Shown: positions 36,016 to 48,699 of the stretch, piece by piece | Layout of the letters: each line of letters opens with the position of its first letter | Numbering within the stretch: the first letter of the stretch is position 1 | Program-made: the position numbers and the translations under genes | Assembly (NCBI GenBank): GCA_014898425.1 | Contig: RCSZ01000016.1 | Coordinates: forward strand, 1,240,001-1,304,000 | From: Botryotinia globosa | Lineage: Eukaryota; Ascomycota; Leotiomycetes; Helotiales; Sclerotiniaceae | Reading direction: 5' to 3' | DNA length: 64,000 nt | Notes under the pieces: model-generated | The model's database searches: none | Seen by the model: the letters and a program-made list of their open reading frames with translations, nothing else | Told to the model about the DNA's origin: nothing

Positions 36016-38630
36016 TTCGCTTCGTACTCGCTTTGCCCTTTTTCGCATTCACTACTTTTTTCGAACCGCTGGCTAGGGTTTTACGACGAGATGAAAAATG
36101 ACATATGCAAGTTGTTTACCTTTTATTCTCCTACATTCTGTCTGCTTTGCTTGCAATTGCGCGAACTGGAACTCAATGAAAGGATGTCGGAACTACGCCT
36201 GGATACCCTTTTGTGACTGCGATGCGAGCGAGATTTTAACTTCGGTCTACTACTACTTGGCTTTTGGATTGAACGAAAGTCATTTTTACATACAATACAT
36301 TACATTACATAAAATTATACGGCACATATTGGACGGGCAGGGCAACTGGTGGAGGGATGAATGGATGAATGGATGGATAGGTGGCAAGGAAAATTCTATA
36401 TTTGAAGATTGTCATCATGGATGGCGGTGGTGGTGGTGGTATTCTTTGTTTGTCTTCTGGATCATTGTGTTATTGAGATATAGGTTTGGTTGAGTGATTG
36501 GGTCGGAGAAGTACATGTACTATTTGGAAGGAGATATTGGGAGGAATGGATGCATGGGTGTTTGGCCTGGATTAATCGTCACGGCGGTCAGTCAGATGTT
36601 TCGGGGATTAGCCCCAATCTTACATACAAATGGAAGATAATAATTGAATATCTGTCAAACCACTTTTCTTCGCTGCTTACATTTATCGATCATCTCGACG
36701 TTTCAGATGCCGGTAAGAATTCCGGGCATGAGAAAATCTCCGTGGATTTCAAGATACTGGGAAGTTTCCCTGCATCCCGCGTTCCCGTTGTTACAGTGGT
36801 ACCTGTTGCAATCCGGTCTAAGCTTGTCCGTCACATCACATCATGTCTCCACTATCACATTACTCAAATTACTGGCGGGTCAGCTCTATCACTTATCACA
36901 AACATCATAATTTGCAGTTGATGTATTAAGTAGTATATCCGTTCACTCGGGTTCGGCTAATCTTTCTTGCCATGTACGAAGATGGGATAGCTTCATCTCA
37001 ATCCTAGTTGCAAGAACATTCCATGAAGTATATGATTATCATACTATTCTGTGATTCTTTCCTTCCTTCCATAGGTAGACTAGTTGATATCTCATTATTT
37101 ATGTCTTTTGTTTATCATTCACACTCACCATCTATTCACCTAGTTATTTTTGTTAGTCTTTTTCTCTGGTTGGGCTCGTTTTTTCGTACACACAACCTTT
37201 GGAAATGCTAGTACGACCTATTCGGGAAATGGTTAATTACCGGGTTCGGAGAGTTTACTCGGCTGATTTGAGAATCATACCACTTAAATTGGAGCGTTAG
37301 TAATCCTTATTGTATTTGACTGAGACATTCTTGCGAGGTGTATACCGAGGTTCATACCGAAGTAGGAAATGTGTTAATACATGTTTCCAAAAAAGTTTCT
37401 GTACTATCTCTTGCGAAATGTTAATGGGCTTCAATACCTAGATCAGCATAGATCAACGGATGCGTGAAGGAAACGATGAAAATGTGATAGGATCGGCCAT
37501 GGATCTTCGGGTACGGAGATTTGGTGGGGACCACGAAGAAAGTTAACGTCCCATTTCACATTGGCGGGTACAGCCGGTCCTGATTAGTGCTAGAACATAT
37601 TCAATTCACACAGAATGAAAAAGGTAAATTCTAGGAGATCGCCTATGGCCTTGGGCGCTTGGATTCTTTGGTTTGTGAAGATTAGAAATCGAGCCTAAGA
37701 CGCAACGTTACGGCATGCAATCTTGCCAAGATGAAAGAACCGTGGCTGTGGGATTTATGACAGCTCACGAAGACAACATTTTTGGCGGTTGGTAGTGTAT
37801 GATATTGGCCCCCCACGCGGCTGGATTGAATAAGCACGTGCGTCTGGGTGCGTCTGGGTGCAAAGGATTGTATTGCTTGTATCGTGCGCTTAAACGTGAT
37901 CTGGGAAAATGAGACCGTTATGTCGGAGCTCGGATCGCAGCGCCATGTGAGACCCGAGTTTGTTTTAGGGGTATTGAGGGACTTGTGGAATTGTGGAATT
38001 GTCCGTTGGGAGATGTCTCGATGATGATTTTGGAGAAGAAGAAGAAGAACAAGAAAAGAAAATGAGTATTTGGAAAGAGATTGGAAATGGGATGGTGATC
38101 GTCATCAAGCATCTTCTCTTTGGAATAGACGAGATTGGATGGCACGCGTACTCAGGTCTAAAGCCGGGGTTGGGCGGTGGTGCATGGGGGGAAACGTGGT
38201 AGAACCCTGTGAGGCGTATTAAAAACGTGAGAAGAACGTGGGATGTGTATTTGAGTACCAAGATGGGGTCAGATTGCAATAAGGGAAGGATTCGATATTG
38301 AATAGTGGGAATAGCTTCCGAGATGAGCATGAGGGGCTTTGTCCCTTCTGCCAATATTCAAGCAGGGGGGATTCATGAGCTATTCACCTTTGGAGGACTG
38401 CTTGATGGTCAATATTAACCTAAAACACAGTTTTGGGGATGAGGAAATCCGGCACGTATGTATTCATTTGACCATTAAGCTTGTTCAATTGGGAGGTACA
38501 TCATCCATAACGGACATTCACCAGAAAGGAAAATCCTCACACAGGCTCAAATCCATGCTTTCTAGGATTCATCAAGGAAATAAATTGAAATCCTCAGTAT
38601 GGTGGCTCTAGAAACAACAAGCGATGTTGT
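36016..38630. other. intergenic, convergent 3' regions
   Basis: No gene recognised in 2.6 kb between URC4 and the 680-residue gene, which converge. ORFs at 36098-36921 have no motif; a GGTGG run is at 36424-36440. Several GCACGTG/CGTCTGGGTG repeats occur near 37835-37860. Confidence 0.45.
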
Positions 38631-40673
38631 TTAACTCCAGGTACTTTCCGACAAGTCATCACGAGCCCTATCACAGTTCAAACGGCCACTATGTGTATAC
38701 GCAAGCCCGGCCACTCCTGCCCCCCACAAAGCTCCGCATTCCCACATGACAATTGCCAAATCCCACAACTCCATAATCTTTTGCCGATGAGGGTAAGCTA
38801 TTTCCGCCGCGAGGACAGCTCCAACATATTCACTTTCCAGAGGAAGGTGATCCCCGCCTTTGACGTATGCAAGAACAGGGTTGACGAGGAGATCAATGAC
38901 AGCCTGGGTTTCTGGTAAAGGACCTGAGGAAATAACATTTTGGAGCCGTGCCTCAGCATTAACTAGGGCTCGCGGGCTGCGTTCTATTCCGATACCAGAG
39001 GCTCGGAAATGCTCTAGTGATGGTCTTGCATCTGGAATTGTGGCGACAATGGACTTGTCGACATCAAGATCAGTCCGGCCAAGAAGGGTGATGGGTCTGT
39101 GGCGACAGTTGGCAAGTTGCCACCAGTGGGTGAACAAAAGGCAGAGAGCTGCGGGGTTATATGGGTCGTTATCGCGATACCAGATCATTGCACCCGTCAG
39201 ACGCGAGTACACTTCGGCGAGTGGCTTCTCCTCCAATGATCCCCTTGTTAATGAAGGAATAATATTGCTGACTTCGCCACATGCTACATCGGCTCCTAGA
39301 TCAATCCAATCGTGTGACACGCACCCTAGCCCTGCAATCGCCGCCATCTGTTCCCCGCCACCTGCATCGTAATAAACATGACAGAAAACTGCATCTGCAA
39401 GCTTGTAACGTGCTAATCGGGCTAAGTCATTCCACACGACAATACACGGGCGGGAGCGTCCTGGGTCATCATCTTCAATTATCGCTTTCTGGCGTATACA
39501 TGAATAATTGCAGCCCTTGACAACTCGAACGTCTGTGATATGTGGACCTGCGGACACGGAGGTTTCGGCAATAGCTGCCACTTCAGCGAAGCTGAGAGCC
39601 AATTTATCCGCCATTTCCGGGCTATCTTTTCCAATGGAATAATCGAGAACGAAGGCTGAATCCATGATTGCCCATAATCCGGAGATGGATCCACCATAGA
39701 CACCACGATTGTAACCAATCGCCATTGAAAAGACACTGGTGTTGAGTAGCGGCCCCTCGCAATCTTCACGTCTGAAGACATCGAGTGTAGCCTGATCTTT
39801 TGAGAGCGCCACGCCACTCAACTTTGGAGGGAGAGGTTTACGCACTGCGCACCAACTGGGCATAAGTACCTCTTTCACCTCGGCAAATGGAAGACACTGT
39901 GTGCTTCCTGTTGCTAGTACCTTGTTGCGTGCGGTCAAGAGTTCTACAGCGTCGGAAAGTAACCCCACTGCACAATCAACGGCATCTGCTACGCGTGTAT
40001 TGCGCATCCAAGAGATACTAGCAGCAGCACTCAGAACTCCTCCGGTCAAAGGCGTATCGATTCGACGAGCCAAAGCTACAGTCGTGACCAAGGTCTTGCT
40101 TTCGGCTACGTATTTTTGAGAGAATTTACTCGACTCCGCGTCCACTGGCGAGATGCCGTGAGACTTAAGCGACCAGCAAGGTGCTCCGAGTGGAGATTGC
40201 ATGGTGGCTCCTTCTCCAATGACATGAATGCTCTCCCACGTCGATGATAGACGGACGGTGACAGCAGAATCTGCGGCCGAAGGTTCATCAGTACGCTCAG
40301 CCCAATGGGATACCACAGGCAGACAATCAAAAGCAGGAGATCGACTCAAACCACCAGTACTAACTAGCCCCGGGACAAGATCCGACAAAGGTTGTCCCGC
40401 ATTCTGTTTGGCGCCAGGTTTTCCAATTTCCTTAGCACGATCAAAAATCTCATCGAGTTTGGTCTGGCTCTTGCTGCTTCGTTTGCCCCGGTGAGATGTC
40501 CTGTTGGATCCAGGTTCCAAAGGCGAAAATTCTGATGTGTTGGATACGAAATCCGTAACGTCTCGACAAGTCATTCGCTGACCAAAAAATGCTTGGTGGG
40601 ATGCTCGGGGGTCTTCTAGCCCACCTTTAGCGACCAAATCGTGGAGATCCTTTGATCGGGCGTTGTAAGGCAT
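38631..40673 (-). CDS. unrecognised single-exon 680-residue protein
   Basis: The intronless ORF encodes 680 residues starting MPYNARSKDLHDLVAKGGLE. No domain name comes to mind. It is mostly helical and rich in Ala and Leu, with no signal peptide and no clear membrane helix. The first 180 residues are low in hydrophobics and Ser/Lys-rich. The C-terminal half carries, in order, FVLDYSIGKDSPEMADKL, VVKGCNYSC with IIEDDDPGRSRP, HVYYDAGGGEQM, and DWIDLGADVACGEVSN, then MIWYRDNDPYNPAAL and LFTHWWQLANCRHRPI. Acidic clusters combined with Glu/Asn-rich helix ends recall class I isoprenoid-cyclase metal sites (an aspartate-rich motif and an NSE/DTE-like motif), but spacing is not canonical, so this is weak inference. 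Alternatives: a fungal-specific protein of unknown role. Confidence 0.6.
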   Translation of the reverse strand: MPYNARSKDLHDLVAKGGLEDPRASHQAFFGQRMTCRDVTDFVSNTSEFSPLEPGSNRTSHRGKRSSKSQTKLDEIFDRAKEIGKPGAKQNAGQPLSDLVPGLVSTGGLSRSPAFDCLPVVSHWAERTDEPSAADSAVTVRLSSTWESIHVIGEGATMQSPLGAPCWSLKSHGISPVDAESSKFSQKYVAESKTLVTTVALARRIDTPLTGGVLSAAASISWMRNTRVADAVDCAVGLLSDAVELLTARNKVLATGSTQCLPFAEVKEVLMPSWCAVRKPLPPKLSGVALSKDQATLDVFRREDCEGPLLNTSVFSMAIGYNRGVYGGSISGLWAIMDSAFVLDYSIGKDSPEMADKLALSFAEVAAIAETSVSAGPHITDVRVVKGCNYSCIRQKAIIEDDDPGRSRPCIVVWNDLARLARYKLADAVFCHVYYDAGGGEQMAAIAGLGCVSHDWIDLGADVACGEVSNIIPSLTRGSLEEKPLAEVYSRLTGAMIWYRDNDPYNPAALCLLFTHWWQLANCRHRPITLLGRTDLDVDKSIVATIPDARPSLEHFRASGIGIERSPRALVNAEARLQNVISSGPLPETQAVIDLLVNPVLAYVKGGDHLPLESEYVGAVLAAEIAYPHRQKIMELWDLAIVMWECGALWGAGVAGLAYTHSGRLNCDRARDDLSESTWS

Positions 40674-41485
40674 TCTGACACGAATCGATTTCAGGCTCCT
40701 TTGTACAAAAGAATAGAAAATTGGTTTAAGAATTTCGATCTATGGCTTGATGATCGAATAATGACTTTTCACAGTTCTATAGGTCTACTTGTTATCTTTC
40801 TTGCTTTCTCTTTCATTGCGTAACTCATTCTTGTGATACGATCGGAAGTTTATCGATTCTTAGGCGCCGCTGAATACATTTCGTTCCTTTACACAGCATG
40901 CTGTATGTTACCTGAGGGCTTGATAGAAGGTTGAACATCTGACCGCCGGGTGGAGAGCCTATAGGATGGCTTGCGTTTGGCTAAGCAGACAGATAATGCG
41001 TTGTGTGCTGAATCATGTTTTGGACCTCGGCTTTACCTTTTTGTGATGGAAATGTTTGGTGTGGACTGTATTCTGCCATTTCTTGGAGTTTTGCATGGGT
41101 TTTCAGCTTGAGGAATCAAGCCTGAAGGCTGCCTGGGGGGATCGTTCGGATCGAGGATCAGGGCTTTTTGCCTTGGGTTCAAACCTTCATGATGTCTTTC
41201 CGAAATGAGTATAGTATTATCTCTTTCCATTTTTTACTCAAATCCTTTCTCCCGTGTGCGGGTTCCCTGAGACATAGATGGTTGGTTGTATATACATACA
41301 CACACATCTTCTCCAAAATAACAAGTCCAACATGAACATTCGACGCTTGGTCAAATAGATATATAATGTATGCTGTAGATGGTGAAACTAGATATGATAT
41401 GTGTGATACTTGAAGATGAGGAAAAATTCCCGAATGTGCAGGGTTTGTACGAGGTGGGACTCATGAATCTGAGTCTGCAATACTT

Positions 41486-41520
41486 GGGATGGGTGGGGTT
41501 GGGGTTGGGGTTGGGGTTTA
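41486..41520 (+). repeat. TTGGGG run, telomere-like and G4-capable
   Basis: GTGGGGTTGGGGTTGGGG followed by TTGGGGTTTAG: four G4 tracts separated by TT. It resembles an interstitial telomere-type repeat (the fungal telomere is TTAGGG) or a G-quadruplex former. GGCTGAGGCTGAGG follows at about 41528. Confidence 0.8.
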
Positions 41521-44029
41521 GAGTTTGAGGCTGAGGCTGAGGTGATCAATGTAGATGGGTTGAGTATTGGAGTTATTTTGGTTTGTGTATTTCTCTGTTT
41601 TGTTTTGTTTCTATTCAAGTTGTGGCTTTTCATATGCTCATTGCTATTGTTATTGCTATGATAACTTATGCGAAGTCTTTACAACTCATACTTATTGACA
41701 GAGGAGATTTCCAATCTTATCGTTCTGCGGACCGTGGTTGCTTGAGCATTTTTATTGCTTCGGAACTTTTGTTGTCGTGCTATGTTCACTTGTCGATTTT
41801 CTATCACATCTATTGTTTCTTGTATACACTTTTCGATCGGCTCTCAAATTATCTTTGTGGAAAGACTTTGTGTTTTGAGTTGTTGTGTTTCTTGTTCTTG
41901 CTGGGGAGAGAACTCATTGCGTTTCGTTTTTCAAGCAGATGGTCATTCTATATAGAGCGAAGTTCTACTTAGGTGGATTATATAAATAAGCATTTGAAAG
42001 AACCTCGCGTGTTACGTGAAAATTGTAGAGATGTGCAACCCACCTAGGTAGATACCCATCGAAGCCGAAAGCGAAATGTGTGTAGAAGGCCTCGGAATCG
42101 TTAGACAAGATTCATTACATGATCTTCTCAGAACTTAAAATTGATGTTATAATATCTGAAGAGTTCAGATGAAGCTACTATATGCATAGATTGTTCTCCA
42201 CGCATTATAGGCTCTCATGAAGATAAATCTTTTTTCTTCTTTTTTTTTCAAAATTTATCTTGCTGTTTTACTACTTTTGTACTTATTGTCGTTGTTGTTA
42301 TAATTTTTACATCGACCTTTTAATGTTCGACAATAGTACTTGCTATGTGTAATTAGCAATGATTCGATGACGACATGAGATAAAAATCCTATCGCTTATT
42401 TGCGAGATTACTTGGGTCGTGATTCTTGTTCAAGTTTGACCAGGTAGAGAGATGGATATAGATAGTTTGAAAGATTCCTACTCCTCAATCTCCCCATGTA
42501 GCTCATGACTATAACGTTTTTTTCATTTGGTGATGTTAAGATATGAAATCTGGGGGTTAAATATGTGCAGATGGAGGTTTGGGTCCTTGGATGAGGGGTT
42601 TAGCTGGTTGGGGGTGGGTGAATTGGGCAGTTTGATATAGCACATGCACTTCTTATGAGGAGTTGAGATGATAATTCACTACTCATGCACTTCACATCAG
42701 TACCTGGGAATCCCCACTGCAGATTCCAAAATGTGGTATATTGAAAGGTATATAAAGTCATGGATATTTTAGTTGGAACGGGTAGAGCTAATGCGAAATT
42801 GAGAGTCATAAAAGAGAATGAACTTCGGTGGCTCAATCGATCCTATTCGCCATTCTTGACCTTAAGACTCTGTTCATTGACTAGTGAACTTAACTGGACT
42901 TACTGTCGAGAGTCCTGGTAGTGTTCGCGTTACATAGGTGACAACGCTATAATAAACGACAACAATCCCATTCGAATGACAGCGAGTATACTAATTTGCC
43001 ACTGAAGTCATGAAAGTATTTGATCCATTCGAGAGTCATGATTCTTGGAATCTATTCAAGCTAGGAAGCTAGGAATTCAATTCCCTCCTCTCATAATCAA
43101 CCATCCACCCATCATGCCCTGGGGTCATTTGCATAGAGAGATCAAGTCCTACATACTTTTAGAGCACCGCGTAAATTCTTATCTTTATACTCCGCGAGAT
43201 GAAATTCATATTCTTTTCCCCATCAAGATCTTATCAAAGTTGCTATTATTTCGCCCCTATATATAATCCTCCAATTCGATCTCCTTTCATTTCATCAAAA
43301 ACTGCAATTTTGGCACAAAATATACACAGGAAGGCATAGAGATGAGATCCCAAAGCTTGTGGAGTATAGTGTCTGAAGAGCCGCTGCAAATTGCTGAATG
43401 AATGGATTCTGCAGAGTCTCGGAAGTTATCTTTGGCGTTCCGTTTGTTGGGTGTTTTTGATTGCTGTAGGTAATTTCTCATCATCATCTACAGATCTGCG
43501 TTTTATACTTGTATTTACTCTCCCTCTTTGCTGTCGGTTAGTGTTATTATCTGTCCATCTTCAAACACAGTAAGGAGTCTCCATAGATAACAAAAATACC
43601 TCATACAATTCTATGATCTATTCATTGCGTATAGTGGAAACTACCAATCGTATCCTTCTCGATTTAAACTTTCATCCCTCTCGATTTAAACTTTCATCCT
43701 TCTCGTGGTATCTTATCCGCAGCTTATTGCTTGAGGAAAAACATATCATTGATTTTATATTCATTGATAGTAACATCGCTTTCGTAATGCAGCTTCAGAA
43801 TATGAAGAGGTGAGGGAATTTCCAGTCTTGTATTTCCGATTCTCTCTCTCTCCCTATTTTCTCTCCGGATCCCCAGGTACTTCTTATCGCCATTTCCTAT
43901 ATTCTCGTCTTATATCTTTCCCGCTCAATAGCATCCTCCTCCTCCTCCTAGAAAGTCTCTTCGATAGAAACAGCACTTGTATAATGAATCAATGTAAGAG
44001 TTCTGGCCTCTGCTTATAGTAAGTAGTAC

Positions 44030-44700
44030 ACTGTGATGTTTTGTAATATAATCCTTGTAAAATTCAGGGTTTTTATATATATAATTTTTATTTTATTTTA
44101 ATAATTCAAAATCTTTTTATAATATAATTTTCAGGGGTTTCCTATATAATAATTAATAAATTGAAGTATAAAAAACTAAATAATTATATATTTTCACTGG
44201 AAAGCGTTATATGTATTATAAGCAGGGGCTAGAACTCTTACTCAATATCTTATATATTTTACCCGCACTTCTTGAACGCACTCAGATATCAGCGTATTAA
44301 TCAATCTCTAAGAAGTAGATATAAATCCATTCGTAAATTCTCAAATCCATACACTAAATTAAAACTCATACAAAACCACCGCAGTAATATCAAACCCACC
44401 ACTCAACCCATCTAGATCCGCAGCTATTACAAACAAGAAAAAAAACTATATAAAAGAGGAATAATGCTAAAAAACACAAAAATACTATTCCTTCATAAAT
44501 CAATATATACAAACTTTTTTTTTTTCAAAAAATATATAAAGGCTTTATTAGCGTTGTTACATATCTATATCGATAAATATCGAATAGAGAGAATTTATAT
44601 AGAAATACCTGACCATGTATTTTATATATCCTATTATTCTATTCATCTATCTATTCAACATCCATTTGTAGATTTCAATCCCCAAGTTCTAATTATGAAA
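44030..44700. other. AT-rich block
   Basis: Strongly AT-rich, with runs such as TATATATATAATTTTTATTT and AATATATAAAGG; no coding signal. A RIP-mutated element remnant is possible but cannot be shown by eye. Confidence 0.5.
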
Positions 44701-44743
44701 AGATAGCACTATATAAACAAGCACAAAACATAAAATACAAAAC

Positions 44744-44842
44744 ACAAGCACTCCAACTCCAACTCCAACTCCAACTCCAACTCCAACTCCAACTCCAACT
44801 CCAACTCCAACTCCAACTCCAACTCCAACTCCAACTCCAACA
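44744..44842. repeat. hexamer array (AACTCC)n
   Basis: About 16 copies of AACTCC with TCCAAC at the edges. The minus-strand reading is SWSWSW... and should not be taken as a gene. Confidence 0.95.
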
Positions 44843-45208
44843 CTTACTCACTTTAATCAAATTCTCTATTACCATTTCATCACCACTTCACTTCCCCCCT
44901 TTTTTAAATTCTTTTCCTCCCTTTTTCTCTCTTCTCTATATCATCTCTCCCTCCGTCTCCCCCTCCTTCCCTCCCTCCCTTCCCTCCTTCCCTTCCCTTC
45001 CCTCCCCAAACTAGAAAAGTATAACCCTCCTCCCTCCCTTTCCCCCTCCCCTCCCCTCCCCTTCCAATACAAATCCCAATCCCAATTCCAATCGCATTCC
45101 CATTCTCATTCCAAGAATTTCCTCCATCCATAAGCATTTACCCATCTACCCATTCATCCCTTATATCTTCCAAAATTCAAAGTCTAATCAAGAACCCAGC
45201 TATCATCA

Positions 45209-45360
45209 TCTCCTCTCCTCTCCTCTCCTCTCCACCACAAACATTCAATATCCAATATCCAATATCCAATATCCAATATCCAATATCCAATATAAATCCA
45301 TTCCAGCAAATCCATCACATCAACATCAACATCAGTATCAGCATCAACATCAACATCAAC
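45209..45360. repeat. TCTCC, TCCAATA and CATCAA microsatellites
   Basis: CTCCTCTCCTCTCCTCTCC at 45209-45232, six to seven copies of TCCAATA at 45246-45291, and CATCAA hexamers at 45318-45360. Confidence 0.9.
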
Positions 45361-46010
45361 CAACTCAATCCTCACATCTCCACTCCACATCTCGATTGAT
45401 CGACGTAATACCTACAACACCAAGATATCAAGATATAGGACATAAATATATTAGAAAAGAATCATCCCTTTCTATAGCTCATTCATGAGCATGAGTATGA
45501 GTATGAATGAGTATGATACTGATCTCGAGTACCTAGATACCAAATATATATCTCTTTCCTACATCATCACACCCATTCTTTCATCCTCTTCCATCACCCA
45601 TCCATCCAACACTAACCAATCCACCAGCAACCAACATCCTCACACGTTGACAAAGAAAGACCCCTCTCCAATTCAAACCCTAAATCTTAAGCTTCAACGC
45701 GAACTCTGATTCCAACTCCCCATTGTGATTTTTGATAATCTATCGTCTTATCTTAATGCATTAATTAAATTTCATTCAATCCAAACAACTCAATCAATCC
45801 AATCGAATAGCAATTGCAATTCAGAGTCAAAAAAACACCATGCCATTCAAGCAAACCATCCTTTTCCTACCAACCCCGAGATATTCAACCAAGATATGAA
45901 AAATAAAACATACTTTTCATATCCATTCTGAAGATCGCCTAACCCAACCGACCCTTTGAAAGACGCTTTATAGAACCAAATCAATTCAAGAAGATATTTA
46001 ATCCTGAAGA

Positions 46011-47331
46011 TTAAGAAGATCTTTGTTTCTTATTTGGTCTCTCTGCTTCATTCGATTCTTCTTCATTATCATCATCACCATCTGATTCAAAATCTGCATC
46101 TGATAGTGCATCTTGTTCTTGTGCTGCGGCTATAATTATATGTTAATACATTTCTCATAATACAGAAGCAAGTAATTGCTCATTGGGGAATTAAAGGGTA
46201 GACGGACTAAAATATTTGATGGCACCAGGCCATAAATCTTCCGTAATAGCAATGGCAAGATCATCACCATCTGGAAAGATTTCCAATTTCATTCCCAATT
46301 CATCTTCATCATCTTCCTCATCTTCCTCATCTTCCTCTACCTCATCATTATCCGATTCGACCACCTTCTTTCCATCCTTTCTAGCTTCCCTCTTTGCTAA
46401 ATCTCTCGCATTTGCTTCTTTACTTTCTTCCTCACTAACTTTTCGGCCAATAAATCCAAACCATGCGAAGAAACTTAAACCTCCCATACTTGTATTGTTC
46501 GTTTTCTTCTCGAGAGATTTGTGTTGTGGCGTCATTTTCGAATTTTCCTTTCGTTCTGCATCCCAAGCATCACAAACCATATCCAGTAAACCTCCGGTTA
46601 AATCTTTTCCTTTTTTCCAATGAATCCTAACAGGTTCACTGACCAAACCACACCAACCTCCAAGACTCTTTCGATACCAGAACTTCTTGACCAATCTATC
46701 GTCTGTAAAATATTCATTTGGAGAGAAAGTCCATGTAATTGATACAGATCTTGGATCTCCTCCCTTGGTGGACTGTGGATCTTCGAGTTCGAAATGCGAT
46801 ACATGTAAGGAGGTGAGTGAGGAAAGTAGAAGAGCGGAATCGGAAGGTTGAATATATTGATCTATATCTGGAGGAGCTTGTTCGAGTACCAAGGCCCAGA
46901 AATTAGGAATCTGAGAGATAGTTTTGTTGCGACGGGCATACAGAGGTTGAGTGAGGGAAACTTGATGACGAACTGATCAAAAGTTAGTCAATTGAAATGT
47001 AAACGCATCAAACCATAGAAAGAGTATTGGCAGATCCTATAAAGAAACAGAATAATCATTAAAAAGAAATAAGTGTATACATGTACATCCATGGGATGTC
47101 GTACAAAAAGATGGACCCGATTTGATCTTGATCTGATAAAGTTCAAAAGTTGTGGCGCACTTATAACCCCTTCACAGTAGGCATATCACAGTACCTCCAA
47201 CGTCATAACAGAAGAGAAATAAGGAAAATAAAATATGACATACTGATTTCCGTTTCAACATCATCAAATTCCCTTTCAATTTCAGCCAAATCTTCGTAGG
47301 AAACGGGGGTATCTTCTAAAGCTGCTGCCAT
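46011..47331 (-). CDS. VPS75: NAP/SET (Vps75-type) histone chaperone
   Basis: Three exons (47331-47244, 46972-46208, 46129-46011) give 323 residues; introns are 271 and 78 nt. The fold is the nucleosome assembly protein (NAP) domain. Seen: a dimerisation helix starting DLAEIEREFDDVETEIIRHQ, then LYARRNKTISQIPNFWALVL (a classic SET/NAP motif), VSITWTFSPNEYFTDDRLVK, and WCGLVSEPVRIHWKKGKDLT. Two acidic tracts follow (VEEDEEDEEDDEDELG; DGDDDNEEESNEAERP), ending in a basic KKQRSS. Best match is the SET/Vps75 branch, which in yeast carries H3-H4 and stimulates Rtt109. Start at MAAALEDTP; an in-frame upstream ATG at 47364 (MRQTFAFTTAA) would add 11 residues. Confidence 0.88.
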
Positions 47332-47760
47332 GGCTGCGGTTGTAAATGCGAAGGTTTGTCGCATAGCCAAGCTAGAATTTATACGCGTGAGTGGAGGGTT
47401 TCGCGTATGCGGGAAAGGGCGAGGGGTACCGGGAACGAAGTAAGGGCGGGCTGGCCTGTGGTGATCACTTTCGACTTTCTTGTGTATTGTATGCGTATTA
47501 TTTTATGAACTTCAAGAGAGAGATAGAAGAGAACGAATGTCACGATTATCCTTATATCGGGATTGAAAAGAATGGACGGCTTGGCAAAAGAAAGAAATAT
47601 TGTATGTCACCCGGATTGATGGAGTGGTTAGACTTGGGTGTAAGTCGGACTTTATCTCGGGACCGAGTGTTGTGGAGTTTGAAGCTTTTAATCAGATGTG
47701 ATGTTTGATGGAAATGGCAATGATGTGAACTAGGTAGGTAGGAGGTAAGGTAAGGTCCCT

Positions 47761-48036
47761 GGATAGTCTGGGTGGTCTGGATAGTCTGGATAGTCTGGGT
47801 GGTCTGAATAGTCTGGACAGTTTGAATAGTCTGGATAGTCTGGATAGTCTGGGTGGTCTGAATAGTCTGGATAGTTTGAATAGTCTGGATAGTCTGGATA
47901 GTCTGGATAGTCTGGGTGGTCTGAATAGTCTGGACAGTTTGAATAGTCTGGATAGTCTGGATAGTCTGGGTGGTCTGGATGATCTGAATAGTCTAGATAG
48001 TCTGAATAGTCTGGATAATCTGAATAGTCTGGATGG
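47761..48036. repeat. 9-bp minisatellite with higher-order structure
   Basis: About 30 units of 9 bp, in a few variants: GGATAGTCT, GGGTGGTCT, GAATAGTCT, GGACAGTTT. A six-unit (54-bp) order, roughly GGATAGTCT x2, GGGTGGTCT, GAATAGTCT, GGAYAGTTT, GAATAGTCT, repeats about three to four times, once with an extra GGATAGTCT. Because 9 is divisible by 3 it keeps ORFs open on both strands (LDSLDSLGG on plus, DYPDYSDHPDY on minus). Confidence 0.9.
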
Positions 48037-48699
48037 TAAGAACTGAATGGTAAGAAGGAGAGTAGGAGTGGTGGTAGTAATGGGGAGTGAAGATTTGACT
48101 TGATGTTGATGATGTTTGATGACATTGTCGTCGTGAAGGGAATTGGATGATATTTATGAAGATGAGATATAAATATATATAAAGAAAAGAAAGTATATTT
48201 GGTTATGTATTTGCTTGGATGGTTGAATGCTTGGATGCTTGGAAGGGTTGGGATCATGAACGAACTTCACCTCATTTACCAGTGAAGGACTCTCTCTCGT
48301 TTTGGTCTTTGGGATGATTTTTGATAAGAGGATTGATTAATAATCTCGGTGGTGTGTACGTAGTAGTCAGGACGACGCCTCAATGTGGAAAGAAAGTCTT
48401 GGTACGGATGGGGATGGATAGAGTCTGTCGAGTGTGTCAAGACCATTGGAGCCATTCAAATGAAAAGTCGATTGATTCCCTGGTACGGAGTTGCATGAAA
48501 AGGGAAGAAGAGGGAAGGAAGGGAAGATTGATTGCACAAGGTCGCATCAAACATACGATTGTGAGCAAGTGTAATTTTCTTGGAATAACCTCAATTTTGG
48601 GGACGGGATATGGATAGGTTTACTTCCGTGTCGGAGAGGAGACTAGGAGACTAGTATGTAGGTGGGTAGATATGACATTCAATAGTCAATCAGTCAATC

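Larger units (their letters stand above)
40674..46010. other. 5.3-kb gene-poor stretch with repeats
   Basis: No gene can be supported. It contains a TTGGGG run (41486-41520), AT-rich sequence (about 44030-44700), and AACTCC, TCTCC, TCCAATA and CATCAA microsatellites (44744-45360). ORFs such as 41583-41972 and 43810-44019 are short, hydrophobic or low-complexity readings. Confidence 0.5.

Noticed and set aside
41150..41200. GGTTCAAACC motif resembling a tRNA B box
   Set aside because: No matching A box, acceptor stem or cloverleaf around it.
44693..44875. ORF with SWSWSW repeats
   Set aside because: Translation of the AACTCC hexamer array.
47730..48257. 175-codon minus-strand ORF (DYPDYSDHPDY)
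   Set aside because: Minisatellite translation with no independent support; mentioned as a proto-gene possibility only.
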